Shown here piece by piece: positions 21,601 through 33,000 of a stretch of 64,000 nt of DNA; within the stretch, counting starts at the first letter, position 1; each line of letters opens with the position of its first letter. The translations under genes were made by a program, and so were the position numbers. Under the pieces are notes generated by a model. That model saw nothing but the letters and a program-made list of their open reading frames with translations, was not told the DNA's origin and searched no databases. The stretch comes from Luscinia megarhynchos (taxonomy: Eukaryota; Chordata; Aves; Passeriformes; Turdidae), in the NCBI GenBank assembly GCA_034336665.1, contig CM067570.1, positions 24,013,002 through 24,077,001 of the forward strand, read 5' to 3'.

Positions 21601-24600
21601 ATAGAGCAGTTGACTCTGCTCTGCTCACTGCCACTAGGACGTGGCAAGCTTCTCTCTGAGCATGACACTAACCAAGGGTTGCTGGTTGCAGGTACTGTCG
21701 GCAGGTGCTGTGTGAGACAGTGCGGACAGCAAAGCTCACTCCCATTGCTGCACAGCTGCAGGAGCTGGAGGGCAGAGTCGACCAACATACTGTGCCCAAA
21801 GAGGTAGGGCAGTGCTGGGAGCACTAGGCCACTCTCCTTTCCTCTGGGGGAATTTGCTGCTTCCTCTTCTTCCGGACCAGGGCAGAGGCAGGAAGACCAT
21901 TTCTTCTGATAGAGTTGAACCTGAGCAGGTGCTCTGTCATCTGAAAGTACAGTTCAGCTCAAAGTTGGCCTGCAGTTCCTCTCTGGGAAAGACTTTGCAA
22001 ATTCACGTTCTCTTGCTGAGCAGATTTGTTTCTGCTTCTGGGTCCACCAGGGATGAGTAAGCTTTTGAAGGGGCCTATGGACTCAGTTATGCATAAAAGA
22101 GCATTGTTTCAGGCTTCATCATGTCACTCGTCATACCACCTTCCCTTCCAGAGGGTAGAGTAGTCCTTAGATACATCTCAGCAAGTGTCGAAAAATGGGG
22201 TCACACCCTCTGTAACCACCAACAATTGCAGCATGATTATTAGAAATTAAAATCCTAACATCTGGGCATGGATTATGAAAATCTGTAGGTGAATACTGCA
22301 TAATTGTCTTTCTAATCCACCTAAATATAAGTAGTCTATAGAACAATCTTCATCCAGCAGAGCTGTCGAGAGCTGTCTAATTGTGCATTTCTTTCTGCAT
22401 TGATGTGTTGTAATTCTCTTTGCAGACACTTGTGCTTTATGCTCTTGGTGTGATGCTGCAGGATAGTTCATCTTGGCCATCACCATACAAGTATGTATAA
22501 TCGACTTTAATTGCAACTAATTCCTTTGCTTGGTTAAATTAGATCTTACAGCACAGCCTTCTGTGCTGCAGGGCCTGCCTTAAGCAGATTCTGGAGATGA
22601 AAGAGAGTCTGTAAGAAAATCAGTTTATGAAGGTCTGTGTTTGTTTGTCTCCATGGACATGGGTTTAGAACAATTAAAGTCAGGTTCTTCTGATCTTCCC
22701 ATCTGTGTGTGTGCATGTATGTGTTAGGGTTTAGTAAAAACTTTCTTGTGCCTATACACAGAGCTTCCCTGGCTAATGCTGGTGACTTCTGTTAAAGGTT
22801 TTCTATGAAACAGTGACTTGAATGGCTTTGGAATCACTGCTTGTCATCGTGAAACAATGATGCAAGGGAGGAAATGTCAGTCTGAAGTTGTGGGTTTTTA
22901 GGGTGAAGGGAAATGCTACCTCGATATTTTGGTCTGTCTGTGAAAACTGAAGTGGATCTAGGCCAGTGTTTTGGAGGTTAAAGAAAAAATCGCTGTAGCT
23001 TCCTGTGACCTCCAGGTGGCAAATATATAACCTGTATCTGATTTACTTCACTTGGACTTCAAGAAATGTGGGTCAGTTATTCTGAACAGAGAGAACAGAC
23101 AGCTGAGATTTACCAGAAAGAATAGAGCCTTTACAACAGCACTTGTCCTCTCCTGCAATTGCACCTTTTAGAAGGGGGTCAGGCAGTCATGCACCAGTCT
23201 GGAAGCACCTTGTCAGGGATTGCCTCCCAAGGTAGGTCACAACCGTGTTCAAGTTTGCTGAGGCCCCATGGGACCAGCAGTGAGGACTGCTATGAACATT
23301 GTGTCTGTGTTTGTTTCAGGAAGGCTGGGGTTGAGGTTTAGCTTGAGGTAGAGGAAGATTTCCATGACAGAAGTAGGAGACCAGCTCTGTGTGATCCTTT
23401 CACCCATCTACTGTACAAAACCACTGTTTGCCCTGTTTTTTGCTAGGCAGCTGCATTTTCTCTCCTATTACAAAATCTGTAATTTTCATTTTAATTCAGG
23501 AGAGATGTAAGTTTGATGCTGCTTTTCCTAAGTATCAGCACCCACATCCTCTTTCACCTTGTTAGAAGCTTGGATGCTTGGATGTTTAAGCAGGGAAATG
23601 AAGGCTTGAAGTATTTAGAAGAAAGGTTTACAAGAACAGTCTTCTGTCCATCCAATTTTATGTTTGGAGGGGGGTTAATATTTAAATTGAATGTTATTTT
23701 ATTAGTTTCCCTTGTTTTAACTCATGCCAGCCCTGGATAATAATTTTCTCCCAGCCTCTAATATCCTAAAGCTGGAAACCACTTTTCTCACTTGAATGAG
23801 TCACTGGCTTCCCTCCCCCAGCACATACACATACACACACCAGCTGCTTGAAGAGAAGGGTGAGGGGCAAGGAGAAAAGGGAAATATTTTTGGAAGTGAA
23901 AAAGGAAGGGAATCAAAGGGGCAGAGAGAGAAAGTGAGGGAGGGAGAGAGACAGACAAATGAGATTGCATGTGCCCTGGAGAGGAATAGAGGGCAGGTAA
24001 CAGCGTCAGCTCAGCTGTGTACTGCACATTAATTCCAGCCCTGTCTCACACTACCTCAGTTTGTCAGCATTTTGACCAAGATGGGACACAGTTGACCATC
24101 TGGGAACATTGATGGAATGGATGCACAGTTGCCTTCATTCATTTGTGAAGAATGACCCAGAGAGAACAAATTAGTTAGCTTCTCTATTTCATTTCCAGTT
24201 TTTTACTTGTGTGCATGTGTATGTGTGTGTGTGCATGTTTCTGGGGAAAGGATGCTGTGCCTGCTCAGAAAACCCTAATGTGTTTAATCTTTTACAGGTT
24301 TGACCCAGACAGATTCAATGAGGAATTAGCCACGAAAAACCTCTCCTTGCTGGGTTTCTTGGGAAGCCAAGAGTGCCCAGAGTTGAGGTGAGCATAGAGA
24401 AGGAGGTCTTAGGAGTCTCTGTGGCAGACAGGAGAAGAGGTGCTTCCAGCACCTTGGTGTTACTACTAGGACCACTGTCCAAGCTGTTGTCGTTTGGCAA
24501 ATTGACATCATAGCAAGGTTTTTATTTTTTTTCTCCTGATTCTTCCCTCAGGTTTGCCTATATGGTGGCCACAGTTCTGCTCAGTGTCCTGGTAAGGAAA

Positions 24601-24702
24601 CTGTATCTCCACCCAGTGAAAGGACAAGTCATGGAGGCAAAATACGAACTGGTAACCTCACCAAAGGAGGAAGCCTGGATAACGGTGTCTAAGAGAAGCT
24701 AA
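9607..24702 (+). CDS. CYP20A1: Cytochrome P450 20A1, thirteen coding exons
   Basis: Joined exons: 9607-9678, 10213-10262, 10348-10514, 15458-15603, 16247-16414, 17107-17185, 18806-18921, 19336-19390, 20744-20864, 21692-21803, 22426-22490, 24298-24387, 24552-24702. The phases close to 1392 nt and 463 aa, against 462 aa known for human. The N-terminal hydrophobic helix (about residues 4-22) anchors it in a membrane, probably ER. K-helix ExxR is E333-R336, a PDRF segment lies at 387-390, and the thiolate Cys is C410 in FLGSQECPE. That loop lacks one residue and the final Gly of the classic P450 signature, and the I-helix acid-Thr pair is absent (AGCVIT, 277-282). Both are known oddities of this orphan family, whose substrate is not established. 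Flanks: divergent dipeptidase gene upstream, ABI2 about 14 kb downstream. No breaks are seen. Confidence 0.96.
10213..10262 (+). CDS. CYP20A1: CYP20A1 coding exon 2
   Basis: Residues 25-40 plus two bases of Lys41; peptide ASRQASGIPGLAPTDE. Acceptor TACTCTAG, donor GTAAGT. It is separated from exon 3 by only 85 bases. Confidence 0.93.
10348..10514 (+). CDS. CYP20A1: CYP20A1 coding exon 3
   Basis: Residues 41-96 plus one base; contains GNLPDI, HEFLVNLHEKYGP and SFWFGRRLVVSLG, all diagnostic of CYP20A1. Acceptor TTTCTCAG, donor GTAAGT. The open frame that continues past this donor is intronic. Confidence 0.95.
10515..15457 (+). other. CYP20A1: CYP20A1 intron 3, no recognisable gene
   Basis: This 4.9-kb intron holds open frames up to about 115 codons on both strands, but none shows a domain, a family motif or consistent splice partners. 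Apart from the 21-bp duplication I see no defined repeat. Confidence 0.75.
12655..12696. repeat. 21-bp tandem duplication in CYP20A1 intron 3
   Basis: Two adjacent 21-base copies (12655-12675 and 12676-12696) differ at a single base (AAAACCC against AAAATCC). Such a near-perfect dimer suggests a recent slippage duplication. Confidence 0.85.
15458..15603 (+). CDS. CYP20A1: CYP20A1 coding exon 4
   Basis: Residues 97-145 after the longest intron of the gene (4.9 kb). Contains DPFETMLKSLLRYQS and KLYENGVT, matching CYP20A1. Acceptor TGCTTTCAG, donor GTAACT. Confidence 0.95.
16247..16414 (+). CDS. CYP20A1: CYP20A1 coding exon 5
   Basis: Residues 146-201, phase 0 at both ends; contains QHVPLCQHMLGFAMKSVTQ and SFEDDREVIRF. 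Acceptor CTCTCAAG, donor GTAAGT. This is the best-conserved block of the protein. Confidence 0.95.
17107..17185 (+). CDS. CYP20A1: CYP20A1 coding exon 6
   Basis: Residues 202-227 plus one base; contains WSEIGKGFLDGSLDKNMTRK. Acceptor CTTCCAG, donor GTAGGT. Confidence 0.94.
18806..18921 (+). CDS. CYP20A1: CYP20A1 coding exon 7
   Basis: Residues 228-266. The charged helix with TKERRGR, then HVFIDTLLQGSLSDQQ, matches the region before the I-helix. Acceptor TTCCAAAG, donor GTCTGT, a weaker donor than the rest. Confidence 0.92.
19336..19390 (+). CDS. CYP20A1: CYP20A1 coding exon 8 (I-helix)
   Basis: Residues 267-284 plus one base. ILEDTMIFSLAGCVITAN is the I-helix, which in most P450s carries an acidic residue then Thr for oxygen activation; neither is in place here. 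Too short to appear as an ATG frame. Acceptor TTTTCTAG, donor GTAAGT. Confidence 0.93.
20043..20106 (-). mobile_element. CR1 LINE 3'-end fragment in CYP20A1 intron 8
   Basis: The plus strand reads GGAATCACAAAATG, then GAGTTGGAAGGGAC, then AAGGATCATC. This is the reverse complement of the well-known avian CR1 3' tail, so the element is inserted in minus orientation. Only the extreme 3' end (about 65 bases) is present, as is usual for 5'-truncated CR1 copies. It is a good marker of a bird genome. Confidence 0.82.
20744..20864 (+). CDS. CYP20A1: CYP20A1 coding exon 9
   Basis: Residues 285-324 plus two bases; LCTWAVYFLTTSEDVQ then KIEQL, the I- to K-helix stretch. Acceptor CTTCCTCAG, donor GTGGGT. 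Confidence 0.94.
21692..21803 (+). CDS. CYP20A1: CYP20A1 coding exon 10 (K-helix)
   Basis: Residues 325-362; LCETVRTAKLTP carries the structural ExxR pair E333 and R336. The beta segment that follows includes DQHTVPKE. Acceptor GGTTGCAG, donor GTAGGG. Confidence 0.95.
22426..22490 (+). CDS. CYP20A1: CYP20A1 coding exon 11
   Basis: Residues 363-383 plus two bases; TLVLYALGVMLQD then SWPSP. Acceptor CTTTGCAG, donor GTATGT. Confidence 0.94.
23850..23960. repeat. Polypurine (GA-rich) tract preceded by a CA-rich stretch
   Basis: About 110 bases of nearly pure A/G on the plus strand, with a short CA-rich run just before it (23822-23841). It lies in CYP20A1 intron 11. Long polypurine tracts can form triplex structures. 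Confidence 0.7.
24207..24237. repeat. GT-rich microsatellite
   Basis: Imperfect (GT)n interrupted by GCAT and AT, about 60 bases upstream of the acceptor of CYP20A1 exon 12. Length variation here could affect splicing of the haem-loop exon; that is speculation. Confidence 0.7.
24298..24387 (+). CDS. CYP20A1: CYP20A1 coding exon 12 (haem loop)
   Basis: Residues 384-413 plus two bases. FDPDRF is the meander/PERF element and LGFLGSQECPELR is the Cys-ligand loop with C410. Acceptor TTTTACAG, donor GTGAGC. Confidence 0.96.
24552..24702 (+). CDS. CYP20A1: CYP20A1 coding exon 13 (terminal)
   Basis: Residues 414-463 and TAA stop. The L-helix (FAYMVATVLLSVLV) follows the Cys loop, and the ending AWITVSKR matches the family C-terminus. 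Acceptor TCCCTCAG. Confidence 0.95.
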
Positions 24703-25445
24703 GAGCAAGCAAAACAAGGGGTTAAAAGTGCCAGCAGTGAAGTTCTGAGCAAAGGTCTTAACGAGAATCATACTGGCACCATGTTTACTCAGCCAAGGAA
24801 TTTTATATCCCAGTTTTTTTACCTTCCATATTCTTAACCTCATGCCTATCTTTGGTACTTTCTCTAATTCAACCAGTAGTCATATTAAAGTAGATTTAAT
24901 CTATATGTCTTTTTTATATTTGCTTTTGGAACTCTGGCTAAACCTTTGCAAAGGAAGCAACAGACCTTGCAGTGGTGTATGTATGAGATACAGGGTGTCA
25001 GCTAGTCAAAGACAAGAGCTCTGGTTAACCCAGTCTCTTTCCAATAGCAGCCAGAGGTGGGTAGGAGTGCCCTCCTTATCCAGTGAATGCTTCTTCCTGA
25101 ATTCTAGCTAAATAAGACCTTGGAGACACAAGGACAAAGCCTTTCTCTATATATAGGTATTTTTATTCAAAGTGTCTTTCCCTCTCTTGAGCTATATCTG
25201 TCAGGAAGAGCAGATATATCCTGTGAGAAGTATGTGTGAGTGTGAGAAAGAGAGAAATAAAGTGGGGTGGGAATTGCACCACTAGTTCTCATGCTGTGTA
25301 ATCTTGCCATGCTCTGGGGTTGCACAAAAAAGGATGACTGAGAAATGCTAGTAAACCAAGAGGAATAAAATTGGTTTGGCCCCTGAGAAAACAGAAGCAT
25401 CAGTAATAATATAATGAAATGAAATAAAACCACAGAACAAAGCCC
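24703..25445 (+). other. CYP20A1: CYP20A1 3' UTR region with candidate poly(A) signals
   Basis: Downstream of the TAA, AATAAA occurs at 25256-25261 and again at 25423-25428. Either would give a 3' UTR of about 0.6-0.75 kb. A GT-rich stretch lies before rather than after the first signal, so I cannot choose between them. No coding exon is seen. Confidence 0.5.
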
Positions 25446-28400
25446 CAAGAAAGGGAGTCTCTATCCTGACAATTCTGAGGGCAATGTCTAATCTAATCAA
25501 CATCAGAAATTGACAGATGCTTGCAATTTATTCAGCACTGGGTTAGCATGAGACTGGTCATGCAAATACTGGAGAGTGCTGATTTAATAGGGCTCTAGAT
25601 TAATGTTGTACTTATTAACTTAAAAGCCTTTCAGAAAATCCTTTTCCTCCTCCAAAATGTGTGTTTGCCAAAGAAGCACTGAATGCTGCATGTTCACATG
25701 CTTTTTCCTGCTTCCTCCTTTCCTTTTTTGCCAGTCATAGGACAGCTCCATTCAAAACCCCATTGAATGCTTTGCAAGGCAGGAACCTCCTACCCCATTA
25801 TCACATTGGAGTAATTGCCATCTGACTTACTATTCACGTTGTGGTTCTTCCCTTTTTTCTCTTACATTTTTCTCCTTATCTTTATAAATCTTTTCTCCAT
25901 ACACCTGACTTCTCTGTTAGCTCCAGTTCCTATCCCCTTCCCACCCAGCAGCTGTGAGGTGGTAGGTGAGGCGTTTCTCAGCCTGCAGCTGTGTCTGCTT
26001 AAGCTGTACACAGCTGCCTGTGCACCACAGAGCAGGCCAAGAGTGTGTGCCTCCCATTAGAGCTACATTTTACTGCTTGTGCAGACAGAGTACATCTAAC
26101 TGCTAACTGCAGTTCTTATTTCTACAGATGTTGATATTTTCACAAGTACATTACAGGTCAGGAAATATGCTGCTCTTTTAAAATGTTTTTGCTCTTGCCT
26201 GAGGTGTGCCAGCCTGAATGCAATCCTGTCAGCTCTTACAGGGTTAACAGCTGATGCCATCCTCTGTGGGCACCAGACAAAGAAAATTCTGCTCTTGGGT
26301 TTAACATGTCAGCTCTGCTTTTGGTGGAGCTGTAGAGATTCAAATGCCTCCCAGTGTAGCTTCTGTTGGGGTAGAGTGATACAGAGAGTTGGGCAGAAAA
26401 AGGAGAGTTGTGCAGTTCAGCTTCCTGTCTCTCTTCCATTGATTTTTATAATGAACTGCAAGAAAGCTCTTGCTAATCTGACCTCCACTTCACTAAAGGT
26501 TGGTCGTGTCCCCAGATGGCAATTCATGTTAGGCTTTGCTTCAGTGCTTATGCAAAAAGGCCTATTTTTCTTGAAGGCTGCAGATGTTTCCTAAACCTTC
26601 TGGAGAAATCAGTGTGGTAAAGAATTTCATATTGAAACATCCCTGGATGTGCAGAGGAGGCAAAATTAAGGCTAAGTTATTGCCTTCTTTGGAAAATATG
26701 TTAAGATAGCATTGTCCCTGATAGGAACTGAACAAGGAATATAATTGGGTGATGAAGATCTGCTTTAGGATTGAAGCTTTCAAACACTAGAAAAGCTTCC
26801 CAAGTGCAGTTGTCCAGATTTCTGTCAGAGCATTTCTCTGCCTTGCTGGAGCTGATCAAACTGCCTTGAAACAGCTGCTTCCCCAGTTACAGGAAAAATG
26901 GGAGTGATTCCATATAACTTGTTAGTTTTCCATTAGCCTGCACCCATAGGCTATGCTCAGTCTGGGTCAGTGATGAAGCCTGCCACAGGAGTCCATGACT
27001 GATACAGGAGAAGAATGGGGCTCAGTGTGCTGGAGAAAGGCAGTGATCAAGTTTGTGTTTGCTCAAAACTGCTGTCAAAAAAACACCCTGACTCATCAGT
27101 TAAGGAAGTGTGTTGAGCATGGAGGGAAAGGAGGGGGGTAAGGCACTCTCAGGCATTTGTAATGCACTGCTGGGAGTGACACTGAGGTCACAGCCACATT
27201 GTTTGCTGAAGTCTGTAGGTTTCCATTCCTTGCTCTATGTGTGTCAGTCACTTCAGACAGCCTAACTCTGGTGATTTAGTGCAACACTCATCAGCTCAGC
27301 TGTGGATCCTTGTACAGCAAACTCCTTTTTTATATGGGAATGTTCATGGAATGGAGTTTACTTAGGAAGTTTTAGTCCATTTTGATTTGAATGAAAACTG
27401 AAATACCAGTTGTCTCCCATTTCTGCCCTCACCCCTTGTCTGGCATGCACTGTCACTGTTCTTGTTTGGCCTGGTTTCCTAAGGAAGACTTGTGTTCATA
27501 GGGTGTGCACCCTTCCCACTTACATTTGGCCATTTTCCCCTTTCTCTTACAAAAACTAAATGCTGAGCCCTTGGGCCAAATCATCTGCATTTGCCAGGGA
27601 TTTGAATTCTCTACACTGTTGTGTCTCTGCAGATTTTGTGAGGAGAAGATGACAGAGATAGGGAGTCTATGCCATGTCACAAGATTGCAGTCACAGCTGC
27701 AGCACCGTCGATGGCAGCCCAGGGAAAGGCCTGAGTCAGCGCCTGCACTGGTGGAGGTGACCAACCTCAGGAGCACAGGGCTGTGTCAGTGCTGCTCAGA
27801 CCCACACACTAAGGACATGTATAAAGTCCAGAGACGCTTTCTGCCTGGTACAGGGGGATATGGGCAAGCATTGCAACCTGTGGAAAAAAATGTCTTAATC
27901 TAGGAAGAAAGCCAAGAGGGGGAGGTTGCTTCTATAATATAGGGAATTGTTGCTTTTTATGCTTCGTACTCCTGCTCTACACCAGCAAGCTGCTTTACAG
28001 ATTTGACAGGATGATTTTGAAAAGCACCCAGAAAAACTATCACTTCATTCCTTAGACTCTTACTGTAGGACAGGTTTCTACAGAGAGCTGCAAACTCGGG
28101 AAAGGTAAGAGGCCAAGTATATCTCTGTGCCTATGCAACCTGCTGCCCTCAGAAGCAGGCAGCCAGCACTGCTGGTGGGAGCAGCCAGGCCATTGCTAAT
28201 GCTCTTTATGGCTGGCAAAGCCTTTGGCTTTTGCCCTTGTCCTGGTGGCAACTGGTGAGGCAGTTGTTAACAACTGAGCAGAGCAGACACTTTACTGATC
28301 TAGCCTCCCATTACCTCCAAAATATCCATGAATACTGTTATCTCTACATTTTAATTCACAGGAGCTACATATAGAGGCACCATTGCAAGTTAATATCCTG

Positions 28401-29994
28401 TTAATAATAGTAATATTCTTCTGTTCCCAGCAGTTTAAGGACTTGCTGGCAGTGGCTGTGGCATGCACCACAGAGTTTAGAGCTGCATGTTTTATTTTCC
28501 ACTGTTACATGGAAAGGCTGGTCTTGCAATTTCTGTCCTACTTGCTGCAAAAGTGAATGTTGGTTATTGGGCAGGGTGGATTTACTGATTTAAAGTCCCG
28601 TGGGCAGCTGTTGTGCCAGCTCCCCCACTAGCTGTGCAGTTACATGAACTTGGGGCTGTTGGCAGTCCAAATTGGGAACACACTCTCTCTCACCCGCATA
28701 GTCAATTATTGGCTTCCTTTTTGTGCTCAGATCCTCGTGTGGCTTTAGGGCAAAAGGATTGGGGTGGAGCAGTACCTTCAGAAAAGCATAAAGGAAAATC
28801 TTCATCACTTGTGGGTTATGCTACCAGGAAGTGAAACTGTTTTAATGACCATAGCAACTCCTGTTGCTTCTTTCCACTTGTCCAAAGCAAGAACTGCTAG
28901 AAAATATTCCAAGCATTTCTCTGGAGCCTGAGAGTATAAACCCATCTTGACACCTCTTTGTAATTCAGCTTACGAGTGGGTTTTAGTAATTACTTTTCAA
29001 CTAAACCAAAGGTCTGTTTGACATCTCTTAGAATTCAATGCCAGGGTTTTGGTGGTAGCAGACAGAGAAGAGGAACTACCCCATGCAGGAAAAAAAAGAC
29101 GAAAAAAATGTTCTTCACATATGGAGGGTGGGAAAGGAGACACGGTAGAGGTTTCCATGGCAACATTCCTTGAAGAGAAGTATTTTTAAATCTGTGAATT
29201 TTAGCATCAGAAACACAGTTGTGTTTCCCACAAAAAGATTTGGGGGAGGGATGGAGTGGAAAGAATTTTCCCCCCTGCTTTTCAGGTCATTCCAGTTTCT
29301 TTTACAGAGGAGCCTGCTCCCAAGATAAATGAAGTATGTGTGATTTCTATGATCTTAATGCTTCTGTAAAGAAAGCCTTGCTTCCAGGAGGCAGGAAGCA
29401 TCAGTCATATTCTATATCTGCTTCAACATCTTTGGTGCAAGCACTTGATCATCTCTTTAATGGGAAAAGTAGTTCAAATAAATCAATACTAGACCAGTTA
29501 AAAGTCAAAAGGACAAATCTTGCAGGATTTTACATTAAAACTAGTGTAACTTGGCACAAAGTCCTAATTTTAATTGATGTACAGTTAAGTGATAGTAGTA
29601 GTAATGAGGAAGCTGAGGCCTTTTGCCTTGGCTAAAGAGGAGAGGATGCAGAACTGAAAGGTCAGAGAAACCAGCTAAAAGATGTCCCTGGTGAGAGTTT
29701 TTCTCTGACAGTGAAACATCCCTGTAAGTGGACAAGCAATGCTCCAGTGACTCTTATGCAGGAAATGTTTGCTTTTGATATCAGGGCTATCAGTGCTGGG
29801 GCCACCTGTGAACCTCTCTGAAGAGGAGGATCTTCTCTGCTCCCATCTCTGCAGTGCAGAGCAACTCACGGGCACTGGCATGCTCTGCTCCCACCTCCCT
29901 GCTGGCATCCAGGCAGGTCAGCTCTGTCACGAGCCTGGCACATCCAATGCTGTGCCTGCTTGGTTGCCAACTTTGAAATCGCACCAAAAAAGGC

Positions 29995-30010
29995 TTTTTT
30001 TTTTTTTTTT
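29995..30010. repeat. Poly(T) run of 16
   Basis: A T homopolymer in intergenic DNA, shortly after a short A run. No retroposon body is recognised next to it. Confidence 0.75.
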
Positions 30011-33000
30011 AACAGTTGCTTCCAATTCAGTGGTGACTCAGACACTGCAGCAAGGATAAAGTGATCATCTTCCCCTTCAGAGCTTCCCAGCAGAAGGCCC
30101 TGAGCATCCTCTCTAAAAGAGAGCTTGGTGAGCCCAGCCATCAACTGGATTCAGTTCTTTAATTTAGCTGATGGAAAAAGATACTCCAGCAGTGCAGTGT
30201 ACCTGCTAGCTCAGGGCCTGTGTTTCAGCAATAGACTAAATGAGTCCTGAAGTACTTTGTATTCAGAAGCCCTGGGAAGGGGAGGCTGGGAGGGAATGAA
30301 TAGTCATAGAGAAAACAGAAGGGACAATTCATGCATTAAGGCTTTTTTCCTGACCAAATTTCTCTCAGCCATGAATCCAGGAAAGGAATGAGAATCTATT
30401 GCCATAATAAGAGAAAAAAAGTAAGTAATATTTGGTCATTTATCTTTTGGGGGGAAGGAGAGGGTGCAAATAAGAGTGTCTAAAAAGGCAAAATTCATAC
30501 TATCAAAGGTGTGGAAATTGGCACTTGGCAGCATTGTTTCATATTGGCCAAGACCTGGTACAGAATAAGCAAGGCTCAGATCTAAGAGATTAAGATGGCT
30601 TGTCAACTTCCCTACATCTTCCCTGATAAAACCTACCAGCAGTAGGTGCTTTGGGAGGAGAGTGAGCCATGAGTCAAGGGGAGCTGACAGGAATGCCTGA
30701 AAGAATACACTGTTGCATGTCATGGGAAACCAATAGTTGCAGCCCCCCCACATTCATTGATAACCAAGATATTTGGGAGCAGAGAGAGCACGTTGTTCTT
30801 CTGCTGTGCAAAATTCATACTGAATTTGACAGACCCTGCAGCTGCATTTGATGTACTGTTCTAAAAGGAAGGAGCAGATTGATTGTTTGTTAACAGAATG
30901 TTCTAAATTAACCTCAGCCATGGGCCTGGTTCTGCAGTCCTTTGCATGACTATTATTTATGCTGTACAGTTGCATTAAATTCCATTGACTATCCAATATA
31001 TTGGTCTGGCACAGCTGCACTGAAATTCCAGTTGTGGCTTTCAGTTGTTGAAACTCAATTTTATTATCTGCTTAGATATTTGGATTTTGAATACTCCCAA
31101 ACAGTCGAGCACCCACTTGACTATTTAAACATCTAGATATCTTTGTAAGTCTAGTATTGCCATAATGAAAAGAAAATGAAATTATGTAGAAGTTGCCTGG
31201 CCTCTGGTTTCATATCCCCACAGTGATAAGTAGGTAGAGCCTGTTGCTGTATATACACCATAGTTCAAAGCAAATGTCTTTTTCGCTTGAAGAAGCCCGA
31301 TGGTGATTTTTACATAGTAAAGATGAAAATACTGCAAACATATATCATGCATTAGCCTTAATATATTTTATAGCTGTACTGTTCCAGTGTGGCAAACTGA
31401 GCTGAGCAATCACATTTTCTCAATTACCTTCAAGAACTGGAAATCCTTATCACCTCTGTGTTTCTTTCTCCCACTACTGCTGCACTGGTCTTGAAATTGT
31501 CACCAAAGCTAAAAATCCTCGTTCTGTAAATTAAACTGTGATTTCAAAACATTTTACAGTACATTCTCCTCATAAAACTCCACAAGTCTTTTGCTGATGT
31601 GACTCACTCAATTACTCATGTGGGCAGACATTCAGATAATAAAAGTAGTTAATGGAAAGCTGTGAGAAATACTGCTGGTTCCTGAGGAGGCAGCCAGGGG
31701 GAATGTACTATGGGTATTTTATCCTAAGAGCTGCTGAATGCACTGAGCTCCCAGCCATTTTTTTTAAGATAAGAATTTCTCTGTTCTGCTTTTTCCTTTG
31801 TATAAAACAGCTTGAAATATCAGATTGGCAACAGAGAAGAAAAAGCACACCAGCTGTATGTGTTTGCTCTTCTGTTCCTCTTCCTACATATTAGAGATGA
31901 TAGCCAGTCTGTAGCCTGAAATAATCCCTTTATCCTAGTGATGTAAGTACCTAAACAACAGTACTCTAATGAGCTCTGGATTTCTGAATCAAGGAGTGCA
32001 ACTAACAAGTGGCTAAACAATCTCTTTTGCTGGAAATGTCACATATATTGACAAGGATCAGATTTTTCTGGAATTAATAAAATTAAGAGATTTGGCCTTG
32101 AGATTTGGTGTGCAATAGGTCAGGAAATACATCTAGAAAACAGATTTCAGTGACATTTCAGTAAATGCACATTAGAGGAATATGGCACCTTTTGAAGCTG
32201 TTGAGGCAGAAAGGTGCAGAAAAGTAGTAGTCTCATACCACTTAGGTATGAGAACTCCACTATCTAATGAAATTATACACGTGTGATGGCTTCAAAGAGC
32301 CTTAGAATTAAGCCAAAACTGGAACTAGTATAAGTGGATGAACTGATTAGAGCTAAGGGCTAGCTGGCACTTGCAGAAATTAACTCTTGGTTGTGTGGCT
32401 CTGAGGCTTCTAGATTTTTGGGGGATGTGCTACTGCAGTTGCTCTGTGAGCCCATTCTGACAACAGTGCTGGATATAGAAAGAGAGAGGATGTGAAGATA
32501 TGCTCATTTTTGATACAAGATGAGCTAGGAGGGAGACTATGGTTTGACTTGTAAAGTAGAGCTTCTGGCACAGAGAAGCAGTGCATGAATGTTGAGGCTC
32601 TGGACCAGAGAAAGTAAGCTGTCAGATTATATTTGGTGACTACATGCTGCAGGAAAGCACAGAGAGGGAAGGAGGTGAATGATTGCATAGCTGAGCCCCT
32701 TGGGTAGTGAGCACACAGAGCAGGGAATGAGGCTCTTAAGAGAGGATGAATTGCCTTGGTGTTCCTGATTCAAATACATCTCTGTGTGAGGCCAGGTATC
32801 TGCACAGGCTTGTATGATTACTTTGATTACTAGAGCTCAGCTTTATTTATCCATCAGTAACACCGCAGACTCTCATTAGGTGAAGAGTGACCAACCCGTG
32901 GCCTTCCAGCCATTCCCCTCTGCCCTCACCCTCGGGATGTCTCCTGCAGCAAGCCCATTCCTAGATGGGGGAGCAGTATTCTGAGTGGGGCTCTTGAAAG

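Noticed and set aside
27505..27903. A 132-codon frame between CYP20A1 and ABI2
   Set aside because: The Cys-containing C-terminal half looked tempting as a small gene, but there is no conserved motif, promoter or splice pattern and the frame length is within chance for this composition.
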